Shown here: positions 7,090-15,377 of the stretch, one piece after another
Position numbering within the stretch: the stretch's first letter is position 1
How the letters are laid out: each line of letters opens with the position of its first letter
Source of the DNA: Tolypothrix tenuis PCC 7101
Lineage (GTDB): Bacteria; Cyanobacteriota; Cyanobacteriia; Cyanobacteriales; Nostocaceae
Length of the DNA stretch: 64,000 nt
Reading direction: 5' to 3'
NCBI RefSeq assembly: GCF_002368295.1
Contig: NZ_AP018248.1
Location: 4,161,354-4,225,353 of the forward strand
Notes under the pieces: generated by a model
What the model was told of the DNA's origin: nothing
Seen by the model: the letters and a program-made list of their open reading frames with translations, nothing else
Databases searched by the model: none
Translations under genes and position numbers: made by a program

Positions 7090-9549
7090 ATGCAATTGGG
7101 CTGGCTAAAGAACATATTGAACAGTGGAATAGTTGTAGGTGCTACGCTTCTTTGGAGCAGTGCTACTAACGCTCAAGTGATACCTGACAACACACTCAAT
7201 ACCAAAGTTTCTGAAAGTAACAATAACTTTATTATCATCAACGGTACCCAGAGGGGAAATAACCTATTTCATAGCTTTAGCCAATTTTCTATACCTACAG
7301 GTAATTCTGCCCTATTTGACAATGCAAGCGATGTGCAGAATATCTTTGCCCGTGTCACAGGTGGTAGCTTGTCGGATATTAATGGCATAATCCGCGCCAA
7401 CGGTAGCGCCAATTTGTTTTTGCTCAATCCTGCTGGTATTCTATTTGGGCCTAATGCTCAATTGCAGATTGGAGGTTCGTTTATAGGGACAACTGCCAAT
7501 AGTATCGTATTTGCAGATGGCTCGAAATTTAGTGCAACAGATACTTCTTCATCTCCCATATTAACTATTAGCGTTCCCGTTGGCTTACAACTGGGCAGTA
7601 ATCCGGGTTCGATTACTGTTCAAGGACTAGGAAACAATGCCCAGTTAAGTGAATCGCTTCGGGTATCTGGACTCAACCTCGGTACCAGTGGATTACAACT
7701 CCAATCTGGAAAAACCCTAGCATTAGTGGGTGGGAATATTGCTGTAAATGGAGGACTACTCTCTGCACCAGGGGGAAACATCGCATTGGGTAGTATCAAT
7801 AACGCCAGCCTTGTTCTCAATTCTACTCCTCAAGGATTTACGCTGACTTATCCCAATGGTGCGAGTTTTGGCAATATTGAGCTTTCCCAACGAGCTTTAG
7901 CTTCTACACATGATGTCACCAGAGGAGGTGGAGGAGCCATCCAAATCCAGGGAAAACAGGTAAGCATCCAAGATGGTTCTCTGATATTAGTACAAAATCG
8001 CAGTAATCAAGCTGCTGGTGATATTACCATCAACGCTACAGATTCTTTAAACATCATTGGCAAGTCTGCAGATTTTAAGAGTTCTAGCAGTTTAGTGAAT
8101 GAAACTATATCCTCTGGTGCTGGGGGGAATGTTATAGTCACGACACCACGATTGAATATTGATCGCGGTGGGTATATTTTAACCCGTAGCTTTAGCGCTG
8201 GGTCGGCTGGCAACATTGTAGTCAATGCTGATGATATGCGGGTCAATGGTTTTGCATTTGGCGATCCTTCCGCTTTTCGCGCAGTGAGCCAGGTCTCAGC
8301 CGTTTCCTTTGGTAATGGCAAGGGCGGAAATATTGCCATTTCCACTCGAAATCTCTCTGTTGCAGCTGGAGCCAATATTGCCGCCAGACCCTATGGTGTT
8401 GGTAAGGGTGGTGATGTCAATGTGAAGGCAGATACAATTCAAGTCATAGGTGCGGGAGCGCCAACAGGTGTTTATTTTACTTTAATTTCTGCTGCTACAT
8501 TTGGGCCTGGTGATGCAGGGAATTTGACAATCGATACCCGTAAGCTGTCCGTTGAAGGTGGCGGTAGAGTATCGGCTTCTAGCATCATTTTAGGAAATGC
8601 TGGTTCGTTGACTATTAATGCCTCTGAATCAGTTGATGTGAGTGGTGTCAAAGATGCAGAAAATCCCAGCTATATCGGTACAGCCGTGCTTCCTGTTGGT
8701 GTGTTTAGTACAATTTCCCGTGCTAATGCAGGTAACACGACTATTAATGCCCCAATTTTTAAGATTAGTAATGGTGCTAAAGTTTTTGTCGAAAACCTGG
8801 GCTCTGGGACAGCTGGGACTCTGCACATTAATGCCAATATTCTCAAACTCGACAATCAAGCAAAAATTTCAGCATCCACAAAAGCTGGAGAAGGAGGTAA
8901 TATCGACCTCCAACTACGAGATTTATTACTCATGCGTCATGGCAGTTTGATGAGTGCAGAAGCAGGTGGTAGTGGTAATGGTGGCAATATCACAATCAAT
9001 GCTCCTATAGTTGTGGGTTTAGAAAATAGTGACATTGTTGCTAATGCTGTCCAAGGACGGGGGGGTAATATTGAAATCACCACTCAAAGCATCTTTGGAT
9101 TGAAGTACCGTGACCAACTGACTCAGGAAAATGATATTACTGCCAGTTCGCAATTTGGCTTGAGTGGTATAGTTCAAGTCAATACTGTTGGTGTTGATCC
9201 CAATTCTGGTTTAATCGAACTACCAGTAAATATTACTGACCCGTCGCAGCAAATTGCTACAGGCTGTGCTGCAAATACTGCTAGTAGTTTTGTAGCCACA
9301 GGAAGGGGTGGTTTACCACAAAATCCTATGCAGGAAGTGATGAGCGATCGCACTTGGTCTGATATTCGTGATATCTCTGCATATCGAAAAATTGGTGAGA
9401 GAATTACTCACACACCCAAATCACCAACGGTTTTAATCGCAGCTACATCTTGGCATCGTAACGCTCAAGGCAAAATCGAGCTAGTTGCTCATCAATCTCC
9501 TACTCAGGTGCAACCATCATTAACCTGTGCTGCACTTCCTCACATTTAA
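7090..9549 (+). CDS. TpsA exoprotein 1, filamentous haemagglutinin-type beta-helix protein
   Basis: Large protein predicted to be secreted through the neighbouring TpsB and to lie on or outside the cell surface. An ATG exists at 7042, but the one at 7090 is preceded by AAAAGGAAA and directly starts a signal peptide (MQLGWLKNIL to ATNAQ), so it is preferred (819 residues). Then come the haemagglutination-activity (TPS) domain with NLFHSFSQFSIP, NLFLLNPAGILFG and GGSFIGTTANSI, a long series of GGNI.I/AG.I.I repeats typical of a right-handed beta-helix, and a conserved tail (QQIATGC, FVATGRGGLPQNP, TWSDIRDIS, TSWHRNAQGKIEL, SLTCAALP) with two Cys. Role (adhesion, aggregation or competition) cannot be told. 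Confidence 0.9.
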   Translation: MQLGWLKNILNSGIVVGATLLWSSATNAQVIPDNTLNTKVSESNNNFIIINGTQRGNNLFHSFSQFSIPTGNSALFDNASDVQNIFARVTGGSLSDINGIIRANGSANLFLLNPAGILFGPNAQLQIGGSFIGTTANSIVFADGSKFSATDTSSSPILTISVPVGLQLGSNPGSITVQGLGNNAQLSESLRVSGLNLGTSGLQLQSGKTLALVGGNIAVNGGLLSAPGGNIALGSINNASLVLNSTPQGFTLTYPNGASFGNIELSQRALASTHDVTRGGGGAIQIQGKQVSIQDGSLILVQNRSNQAAGDITINATDSLNIIGKSADFKSSSSLVNETISSGAGGNVIVTTPRLNIDRGGYILTRSFSAGSAGNIVVNADDMRVNGFAFGDPSAFRAVSQVSAVSFGNGKGGNIAISTRNLSVAAGANIAARPYGVGKGGDVNVKADTIQVIGAGAPTGVYFTLISAATFGPGDAGNLTIDTRKLSVEGGGRVSASSIILGNAGSLTINASESVDVSGVKDAENPSYIGTAVLPVGVFSTISRANAGNTTINAPIFKISNGAKVFVENLGSGTAGTLHINANILKLDNQAKISASTKAGEGGNIDLQLRDLLLMRHGSLMSAEAGGSGNGGNITINAPIVVGLENSDIVANAVQGRGGNIEITTQSIFGLKYRDQLTQENDITASSQFGLSGIVQVNTVGVDPNSGLIELPVNITDPSQQIATGCAANTASSFVATGRGGLPQNPMQEVMSDRTWSDIRDISAYRKIGERITHTPKSPTVLIAATSWHRNAQGKIELVAHQSPTQVQPSLTCAALPHI

Positions 9550-9642
9550 TTTTTCTATAGATAACATAGTATTTTTCAATCATTAATGTTCAGAACAATA
9601 CCGTTTGGGGAATATTAAATGCATACTAGCGAAGATTGAAGG

Positions 9643-12150
9643 ATGCAAGCAATGATTACGAGCTTAGTTTTGGTTAATCGCCTATTGACAAGCAGTGCCA
9701 TATTGCTGCCATTAGGAATGATTTTTCTAGGAAACAACTTTGCTAATGCTCAGGTGATATCTGATGATACTACTAATACTTTTGTTAAGCCAATTGGAAA
9801 TAATTTTACTATTCTTAATGGTATAGAAAAGGGTAATAATTTATTTCATAGTTTTAGTAACTTTTCAGTTCCTGCAGGCGGTTCAGCAACTTTTGATTTA
9901 ACAAATACACCAAATATTACTAATATATTTAGTCGAGTGACTGGTGGAAATGCTTCTGATATTAATGGATTAATTAGCACCCTCAATAATCATAACCCCG
10001 TCAGTTTATTTTTAATCAATCCGGCGGGAATTGTATTTGGTAAAGATGCGGCATTGAATATTGGTGGTTCATTTGTTGGTACAACAGCCAATAGTATTAA
10101 ATTTGCTGATGGCACAGAATTTAGCGCTGTTAAACCAAATACAACTCCTTTACTGACTATGAGTGTACCTGTAGGTTTACAGATGGGCAGTAATCCCGGT
10201 ACAATTTCTGTTCAGAACACGGGACATCTTTTGACATTTCTAATTCATCCTTTAATTTCTTCTCCAAATACTAGTAATAATCCTGTAGGGTTAAGTGTTA
10301 AGACTAATAATAATTTGGCATTAGTAGGGGGAAATATCACTTTAGATGGTGGCGTATTAAATGCACCTTCTGGACATATTGAACTCAGTAGCGCTATTAA
10401 TGGTACAGTGAATCTCAACACGTCAACTGCTAATTGGAGTTTTGATTATAGTAATCTGCAGCAATTTGGTAATATTCAGCTTTCGCATCAATCCCTAGCT
10501 GATGCTAGTGGTAATCCTGCAGGTTCGATTCACTTTCAAGGTCGAAATATTACTTTAAATGACGCTTCTGCTGCCTTATTAATTAATCAAGGAAGTGGTA
10601 ATGCTGGCGATATTAGCGTTAATGCTAGTGAATCGTTAATACTGCAGGGAAGCGGTACTATTGGATTTCCTCAAACTCTGTTGCGTGCTGATAACTTTGG
10701 TGATGGTGGCGGCGGTAATATCGTGGTTTCTGCTGCAAAACTATTGCTGCAGGATGGTGGTTCTCTTCATGGAATTAATTTTGGTGCAGGCTCAGGAAGT
10801 AATATATTTGTAGATATTAAAGATTTGCTTCAGCTTGAGGGAGTATCGCCGGTTAGCGGATTTGCTAGTTCTTTGAACACAATTACTAGAGGTTCTGGGA
10901 AAAGTGGTGATATTGGAGTTGTTACCAAAAGATTACAGGTTTTAAATGGTGCTGTAATTGGCAATTCTCCTTGGGGAAATGGTTTAGGCGGAAATACTAC
11001 GATTAGTGCCAGCGATTCCATTGAAATTAGCGGCGAAAATCCCAAAAATTTAGCTGAAAGCGTCATAGTTGTTGGTACATTCAGCCAAGCAAACGCTGGT
11101 CATTTAACTATTAATACTCCCAAACTTAAGTTGCGAGATGGAGGGGGTATAGTTAACTCAACTGTAAATAGCGGCAATGCCGGAGATTTAACTATCAATG
11201 TTTCAGACACTATTGAAGTTAGTGGCGTAGGAAGTATTTCCGGTCTTCCAAGCCGCATAGGTGCTAGGGCAGAATTGCTTGCACCACCCATTCGGCAACT
11301 ATTTGGCTTACCAGATGTCATTACAGGTAATACAGGCACTCTGACTATCAATACCCAAAACTTGCAGATTACCGATGGTGCAATTGTCGGCGTTGATCAT
11401 CAAGGTGTTGGCAATGCCGGAAAACTAGAAATCAATGCAGGTTCAATCCGGCTTAATAATGGTGGTAGCTTGACAGCAGAAACTTTTCAAGGTGCAGGCG
11501 GTAATATTTTTATTCAGTCAAATGACTTGATTATGCGTCATGGTAGTTCAATTGTGACGAATGCAGGTGGTATTGGCAATGGTGGCAATATGACCATTAA
11601 TTCTGCTGTGATTCTCGGCTTAGAAAATAGCGATATCGTTGCTAATGCAATCAAAGGTAATGGTGGTAATATCAACATTACAACTCAAGCCATTTTTGGA
11701 CTGCAATATCGTCCTCAACTGACCACAGAAAATGACATTACAGCCAGTTCTCAATTTGGCATTAACGGTACGGTTGATATTAACAATTTTGGTGTTGACC
11801 CCAATTCAGGCTTAGTTGAACTGCCCGCAAATGTTACCGACCCATCCCAGCAAATTGCTACAGGGTGTTCTGCAAATACTGGTAGTAGTTTTGTCGCCAC
11901 GGGAAGGGGTGGAATACCACAAAATCCCTCTCAGGAAGTGAGGAGCGATCGCACTTGGTCTGATATTCGTGATATCTCTGCATATAGGAACATCGGTGAG
12001 GGAATTACTCACACACCCAAATCACCAACAGTTTTAATCGCAGCTACATCTTGGCATCGTAATGCTCAAGGCAAAATCGAGCTAGTTGCTCATCAATCTC
12101 CTACTCAAATGCAATCATCATTAACCTGTGCTGCACTTCCTAACATTTAA
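9643..12150 (+). CDS. TpsA exoprotein 2, filamentous haemagglutinin-type beta-helix protein
   Basis: Paralogue of its neighbours, 835 residues: signal peptide ending FANAQ, TPS domain with NLFHSFSNFSVP, SLFLINPAGIVFG and GGSFVGTTANSI, beta-helix repeats, and the common tail ending LTCAALPNI. Its N-terminal third is close to copy 3, while its last 70 codons and the DNA around the stop are almost the same as copy 1 (for example HTPKSPTVLIAATSWHRNA in both), so it is a mosaic. A second ATG at 9652 has GAAGGA 8 bases upstream and may be the real start; 9643 is kept because copy 3 starts at the equivalent codon. Ninety-three bases separate it from copy 1. Confidence 0.9.
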   Translation: MQAMITSLVLVNRLLTSSAILLPLGMIFLGNNFANAQVISDDTTNTFVKPIGNNFTILNGIEKGNNLFHSFSNFSVPAGGSATFDLTNTPNITNIFSRVTGGNASDINGLISTLNNHNPVSLFLINPAGIVFGKDAALNIGGSFVGTTANSIKFADGTEFSAVKPNTTPLLTMSVPVGLQMGSNPGTISVQNTGHLLTFLIHPLISSPNTSNNPVGLSVKTNNNLALVGGNITLDGGVLNAPSGHIELSSAINGTVNLNTSTANWSFDYSNLQQFGNIQLSHQSLADASGNPAGSIHFQGRNITLNDASAALLINQGSGNAGDISVNASESLILQGSGTIGFPQTLLRADNFGDGGGGNIVVSAAKLLLQDGGSLHGINFGAGSGSNIFVDIKDLLQLEGVSPVSGFASSLNTITRGSGKSGDIGVVTKRLQVLNGAVIGNSPWGNGLGGNTTISASDSIEISGENPKNLAESVIVVGTFSQANAGHLTINTPKLKLRDGGGIVNSTVNSGNAGDLTINVSDTIEVSGVGSISGLPSRIGARAELLAPPIRQLFGLPDVITGNTGTLTINTQNLQITDGAIVGVDHQGVGNAGKLEINAGSIRLNNGGSLTAETFQGAGGNIFIQSNDLIMRHGSSIVTNAGGIGNGGNMTINSAVILGLENSDIVANAIKGNGGNINITTQAIFGLQYRPQLTTENDITASSQFGINGTVDINNFGVDPNSGLVELPANVTDPSQQIATGCSANTGSSFVATGRGGIPQNPSQEVRSDRTWSDIRDISAYRNIGEGITHTPKSPTVLIAATSWHRNAQGKIELVAHQSPTQMQSSLTCAALPNI

Positions 12151-12237
12151 TTTTCCCAACATACTAGTTCTTAATCATTAGTGTTCAGAACAATATCGAT
12201 TGGGGAATATTAAATACATATAAGCGTAAATTGAAAA

Positions 12238-14985
12238 ATGCAAGCGATGTTTACGAGCTTAAGTTTGGTTAATCGTCTATTTACAAGAAGTATCATATTG
12301 CTGCCATTAGGAATTATTTTTTTAGTAAATAACTTTGCTCATGCTCAGGTGACATCTGATGTTAGTACTAATACAATTGTCAATCAAAGTGGCAAAGATT
12401 TTACTATTCTTAATGGTACAGAAAAAGGTAATAATTTATTTCATAGTTTTAGTAATTTCTCAGTTCCTACAGGTGGTTCAGCAACTTTTGATTTAACTAA
12501 TACGCCAAATATTACTAATATATTTAGTCGAGTTACAGGTGGTAATGTTTCTAAGATTGATGGATTAATTCGCACCTTCAATAGCAATAACCCAGTTAGT
12601 TTATTTTTGATGAATCCTAATGGTATTGTATTCGGGCCAAATGCCAGCCTGAATATTAGTGGTTCGTTTGTTGGGACTACAGCCAATAGTATTAAGTTTG
12701 CCGATGGGACAGAATTTAGTGCTATTGATACCACCACAAAACCTCTATTAACAATGAGCATACCTGTGGGGCTACAACTGGGAAGCAATGCTGGAGCGAT
12801 AAAAGTCCAGGGAATACCAGCAAATAATATCTTTTTCCGTCCTTTGCAAATATTTAAAGCTCAAACAGTTGCATTGGTTGGTAGCGAGATTGACATTAAT
12901 TCCGCCAGTTTCAGCAATCCGGACGGAAGAGTTGAATTATGGGCTTTACGGAATGCTGAAGTTGGGTTGAGCAATCAAGCTAAATTGCAATTGACTAGCC
13001 CTATTTCTGCCGATTGGGGAACAGTTACACTCAGCCAATCTTCCCTTGTGGATACCACTGGGTTGAATGGAGGAGCAATTAACATCCGTGGACGAGGTTT
13101 AACACTCAAGGATGGTTCAACAATTTCTTCCGGTACGGGGAAATTTGGTCAAGGAGAGGGTATAAATGTCAAAATCACAGAATTTGTAGATTTGTTGGGA
13201 CTTTCTAGCTCAGAGAATTACGATTTACCTGGATTATCTACTAGTCCATTGGAAAGTGGGGCAAAGGCAGGAGATATTACAATAGAGACCGAGCGTTTGC
13301 GGATTGCGAATGGAGCTTGGTTGCAGTCCCTCTGCAATGTCTTAGCTCTCGATCCTTTGACTGCCACTTTTACTTTTAAAACAATTAACGATGCTAGCAC
13401 TGGAAATATTAATATTTATGCCAAGGATGTGGAAGTGAATGGATACAATCCATTTGTCAATCCTGACTTTGGTATTGCTTTGTTTCGTCCTAGTGCTATT
13501 ACCACCTTGGTTAATGGTGGTAATAGGAATAATAGTGGCAATATCACCATTGAAGCTGATCGAGTCCGCTTGCTGAATGGAGGTAGGATAAGCACCGATT
13601 TACTCGGTTTTGGATTAATTACCACCGGAAAGTCTGGCGATATCTCAATTAAATCTGCTGAGAGTTTGGAAATTTCTGGAGTAACACCTAGTGGACTTAA
13701 TGGTGCTGTTATCAGTTCGATTCAACCTTTTGCAGATGGTCAAGGTGGTAGTATTTCTATCAATACTGGGCGTTTGGCTTTGTCCAATGGTGGAACTATC
13801 TCTAGTGCTTTATCAGGAAGTGGCAAGGCTGGGAATATTGCAATTCAGGCAAATAATGTAGAAGTCAGCGACCCGGTAATCGATAGTATTAGTTTTACAG
13901 TGAGTGGTATCAACGTTGCAGTAGCTAAGAATGCGATCGGTCAGAGTGGAAATATTCAGCTAACAGCAGACAGCTTACGTGTGTTCAATGGTGGACAGAT
14001 TACTTCCTCCAGCCAGGGTCAGGGAAATGCTGGTAGTGTTAACCTACAAGTGAAAAATGTTGACGTACAAGGAACTTCGCAAAACTTAGTTAATGGTAGC
14101 TATCTCAACAGTGCGATCGCTGCTTCTTCTGATAATAGCTTTGCTGCGGGGTCTGTAAATATCACATCAGATACAGTGCGTGTCAGGGATAATGCGGAAA
14201 TTACTGTGAGTAATACAAGCAGTGGCGATGCAGGCAACCTAAATATTACTGCTAATAACATCTTCCTCGACAATGGCGCAAATCTGCGTTCTGAGGTCAA
14301 TGGTGGTGGTCAAGGTAACATCTACCTTAATGCCAATGATGTACTGCTATTACGGCATAATAGCAGCATCATTACTAATGCCCTTGGGGCTTCCACAGGT
14401 GGCAACATTAATATCAATGTGGGGTCGATTGTCGCTGTGCCAAAAGAAAACAGCGATATTTCGGCTAATGCTGTACTAGGAAGCGGTGGTAATATCCAAA
14501 TCACCACTCAAGGCATTTTTGGGTTGCAATTTCAAAACCAACTTACGCCTAATAGTGACATCACTGCCAGTTCGCAATTTGGTTTAAGCGGCACAGTTCA
14601 AGTTAATACTATCGGTGTTGACCCCAACTCAGGTTTAGTGGAATTACCTACGAATATTACTGACCCATCGCAGCAAATAGCTACAGGGTGTGGAGGTAAT
14701 CAGGGGAGTAGTTTTGTAGCTACAGGAAGGGGTGGAATACCACAAAATCCTATGCAGGAAGTGAGAAGCGATCGCACTTGGTCTGATACTCGTGACATCT
14801 CTGCATTCCACACCACAAAACCAGCACAAGCCCAAATATCTCAACCATCAAAGCCTCTTGTGCAGGCTACATCTTGGCATCGTCGTGCTGATGGCAAAAT
14901 CGAAATAGTTGCCCCTCAAACTGCTAATGTACAACCATCTCTAACTTGTGCTGCTGTTCGGGATGTTCAGTTGCTTAACTTTTAG
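12238..14985 (+). CDS. TpsA exoprotein 3, filamentous haemagglutinin-type beta-helix protein
   Basis: Third tandem paralogue, 915 residues. Signal peptide ends FAHAQ; the TPS domain has NLFHSFSNFSVP, LFLMNPNGIVFGP and GSFVGTTANSIKF; then a longer and more diverged beta-helix (GNI, SGDIS, AGNIAI turns) and the tail with ATGCGGNQGSSFVATGRGG, TSWHRRADGKIEI and PSLTCAAV. The 87-base spacer before it resembles the spacer before copy 2 (TGTTCAGAACAATA, GGGGAATATTAAAT), so the duplication unit included upstream sequence. Its C-terminal tail resembles copy 4 and the remnant that follows, not copies 1 and 2. No membrane anchor is visible. Confidence 0.9.
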   Translation: MQAMFTSLSLVNRLFTRSIILLPLGIIFLVNNFAHAQVTSDVSTNTIVNQSGKDFTILNGTEKGNNLFHSFSNFSVPTGGSATFDLTNTPNITNIFSRVTGGNVSKIDGLIRTFNSNNPVSLFLMNPNGIVFGPNASLNISGSFVGTTANSIKFADGTEFSAIDTTTKPLLTMSIPVGLQLGSNAGAIKVQGIPANNIFFRPLQIFKAQTVALVGSEIDINSASFSNPDGRVELWALRNAEVGLSNQAKLQLTSPISADWGTVTLSQSSLVDTTGLNGGAINIRGRGLTLKDGSTISSGTGKFGQGEGINVKITEFVDLLGLSSSENYDLPGLSTSPLESGAKAGDITIETERLRIANGAWLQSLCNVLALDPLTATFTFKTINDASTGNINIYAKDVEVNGYNPFVNPDFGIALFRPSAITTLVNGGNRNNSGNITIEADRVRLLNGGRISTDLLGFGLITTGKSGDISIKSAESLEISGVTPSGLNGAVISSIQPFADGQGGSISINTGRLALSNGGTISSALSGSGKAGNIAIQANNVEVSDPVIDSISFTVSGINVAVAKNAIGQSGNIQLTADSLRVFNGGQITSSSQGQGNAGSVNLQVKNVDVQGTSQNLVNGSYLNSAIAASSDNSFAAGSVNITSDTVRVRDNAEITVSNTSSGDAGNLNITANNIFLDNGANLRSEVNGGGQGNIYLNANDVLLLRHNSSIITNALGASTGGNININVGSIVAVPKENSDISANAVLGSGGNIQITTQGIFGLQFQNQLTPNSDITASSQFGLSGTVQVNTIGVDPNSGLVELPTNITDPSQQIATGCGGNQGSSFVATGRGGIPQNPMQEVRSDRTWSDTRDISAFHTTKPAQAQISQPSKPLVQATSWHRRADGKIEIVAPQTANVQPSLTCAAVRDVQLLNF

Positions 14986-15025
14986 GAATTGCTCACAGAG
15001 ATATTCTTTGTGCGTAACCCATTGT

Positions 15026-15292
15026 TTTGTAGCTACAGGAAGAGGTGGAATCCCACAAAATCCGATGCAAGAAGTGAGAAGCAATCGCACTTGGTCAGAC
15101 ATCCGCAATCTGACTGCATTCCACACCACACAACCAGTACAAGCCCAAATACCGAAAACACCACAAGTGCTTGTCCAAGCTACATCTTGGCATCGTAACG
15201 CCAAAGGCAAAATTGAGTTAGTTGCAAGTCAATCTCCGATTGCGGGACAACCACCATTAACTTGTGCAGCGATTCCCTTAAGCAAACTATAA
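15026..15292 (+). pseudogene. TpsA tail remnant (C-terminal fragment only)
   Basis: From 15026 the frame reads FVATGRGGIPQNPMQEVRS, then TWSDIRNLTAFH, TSWHRNAKGKIELVA and PPLTCAAIP before a stop, which is the last ~88 residues of a TpsA protein. There is no signal peptide, TPS domain or helix in front of it; the frame upstream is the out-of-frame end of copy 3. DNA resemblance to copy 3 starts abruptly at TTTTGTAGCTACAGGAAG. It is best read as what remains of a deleted fifth exoprotein gene, or as a tail duplicated by unequal exchange. Only 85 bases separate it from copy 4. Confidence 0.85.
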
Positions 15293-15377
15293 CAAATCCC
15301 ACTCTGAGGAAAGCAAGTTATCGACTATACCATTTTGGGAATTCTAACTCAAGTTAGTTTAAAGGATAATTCAAGGT

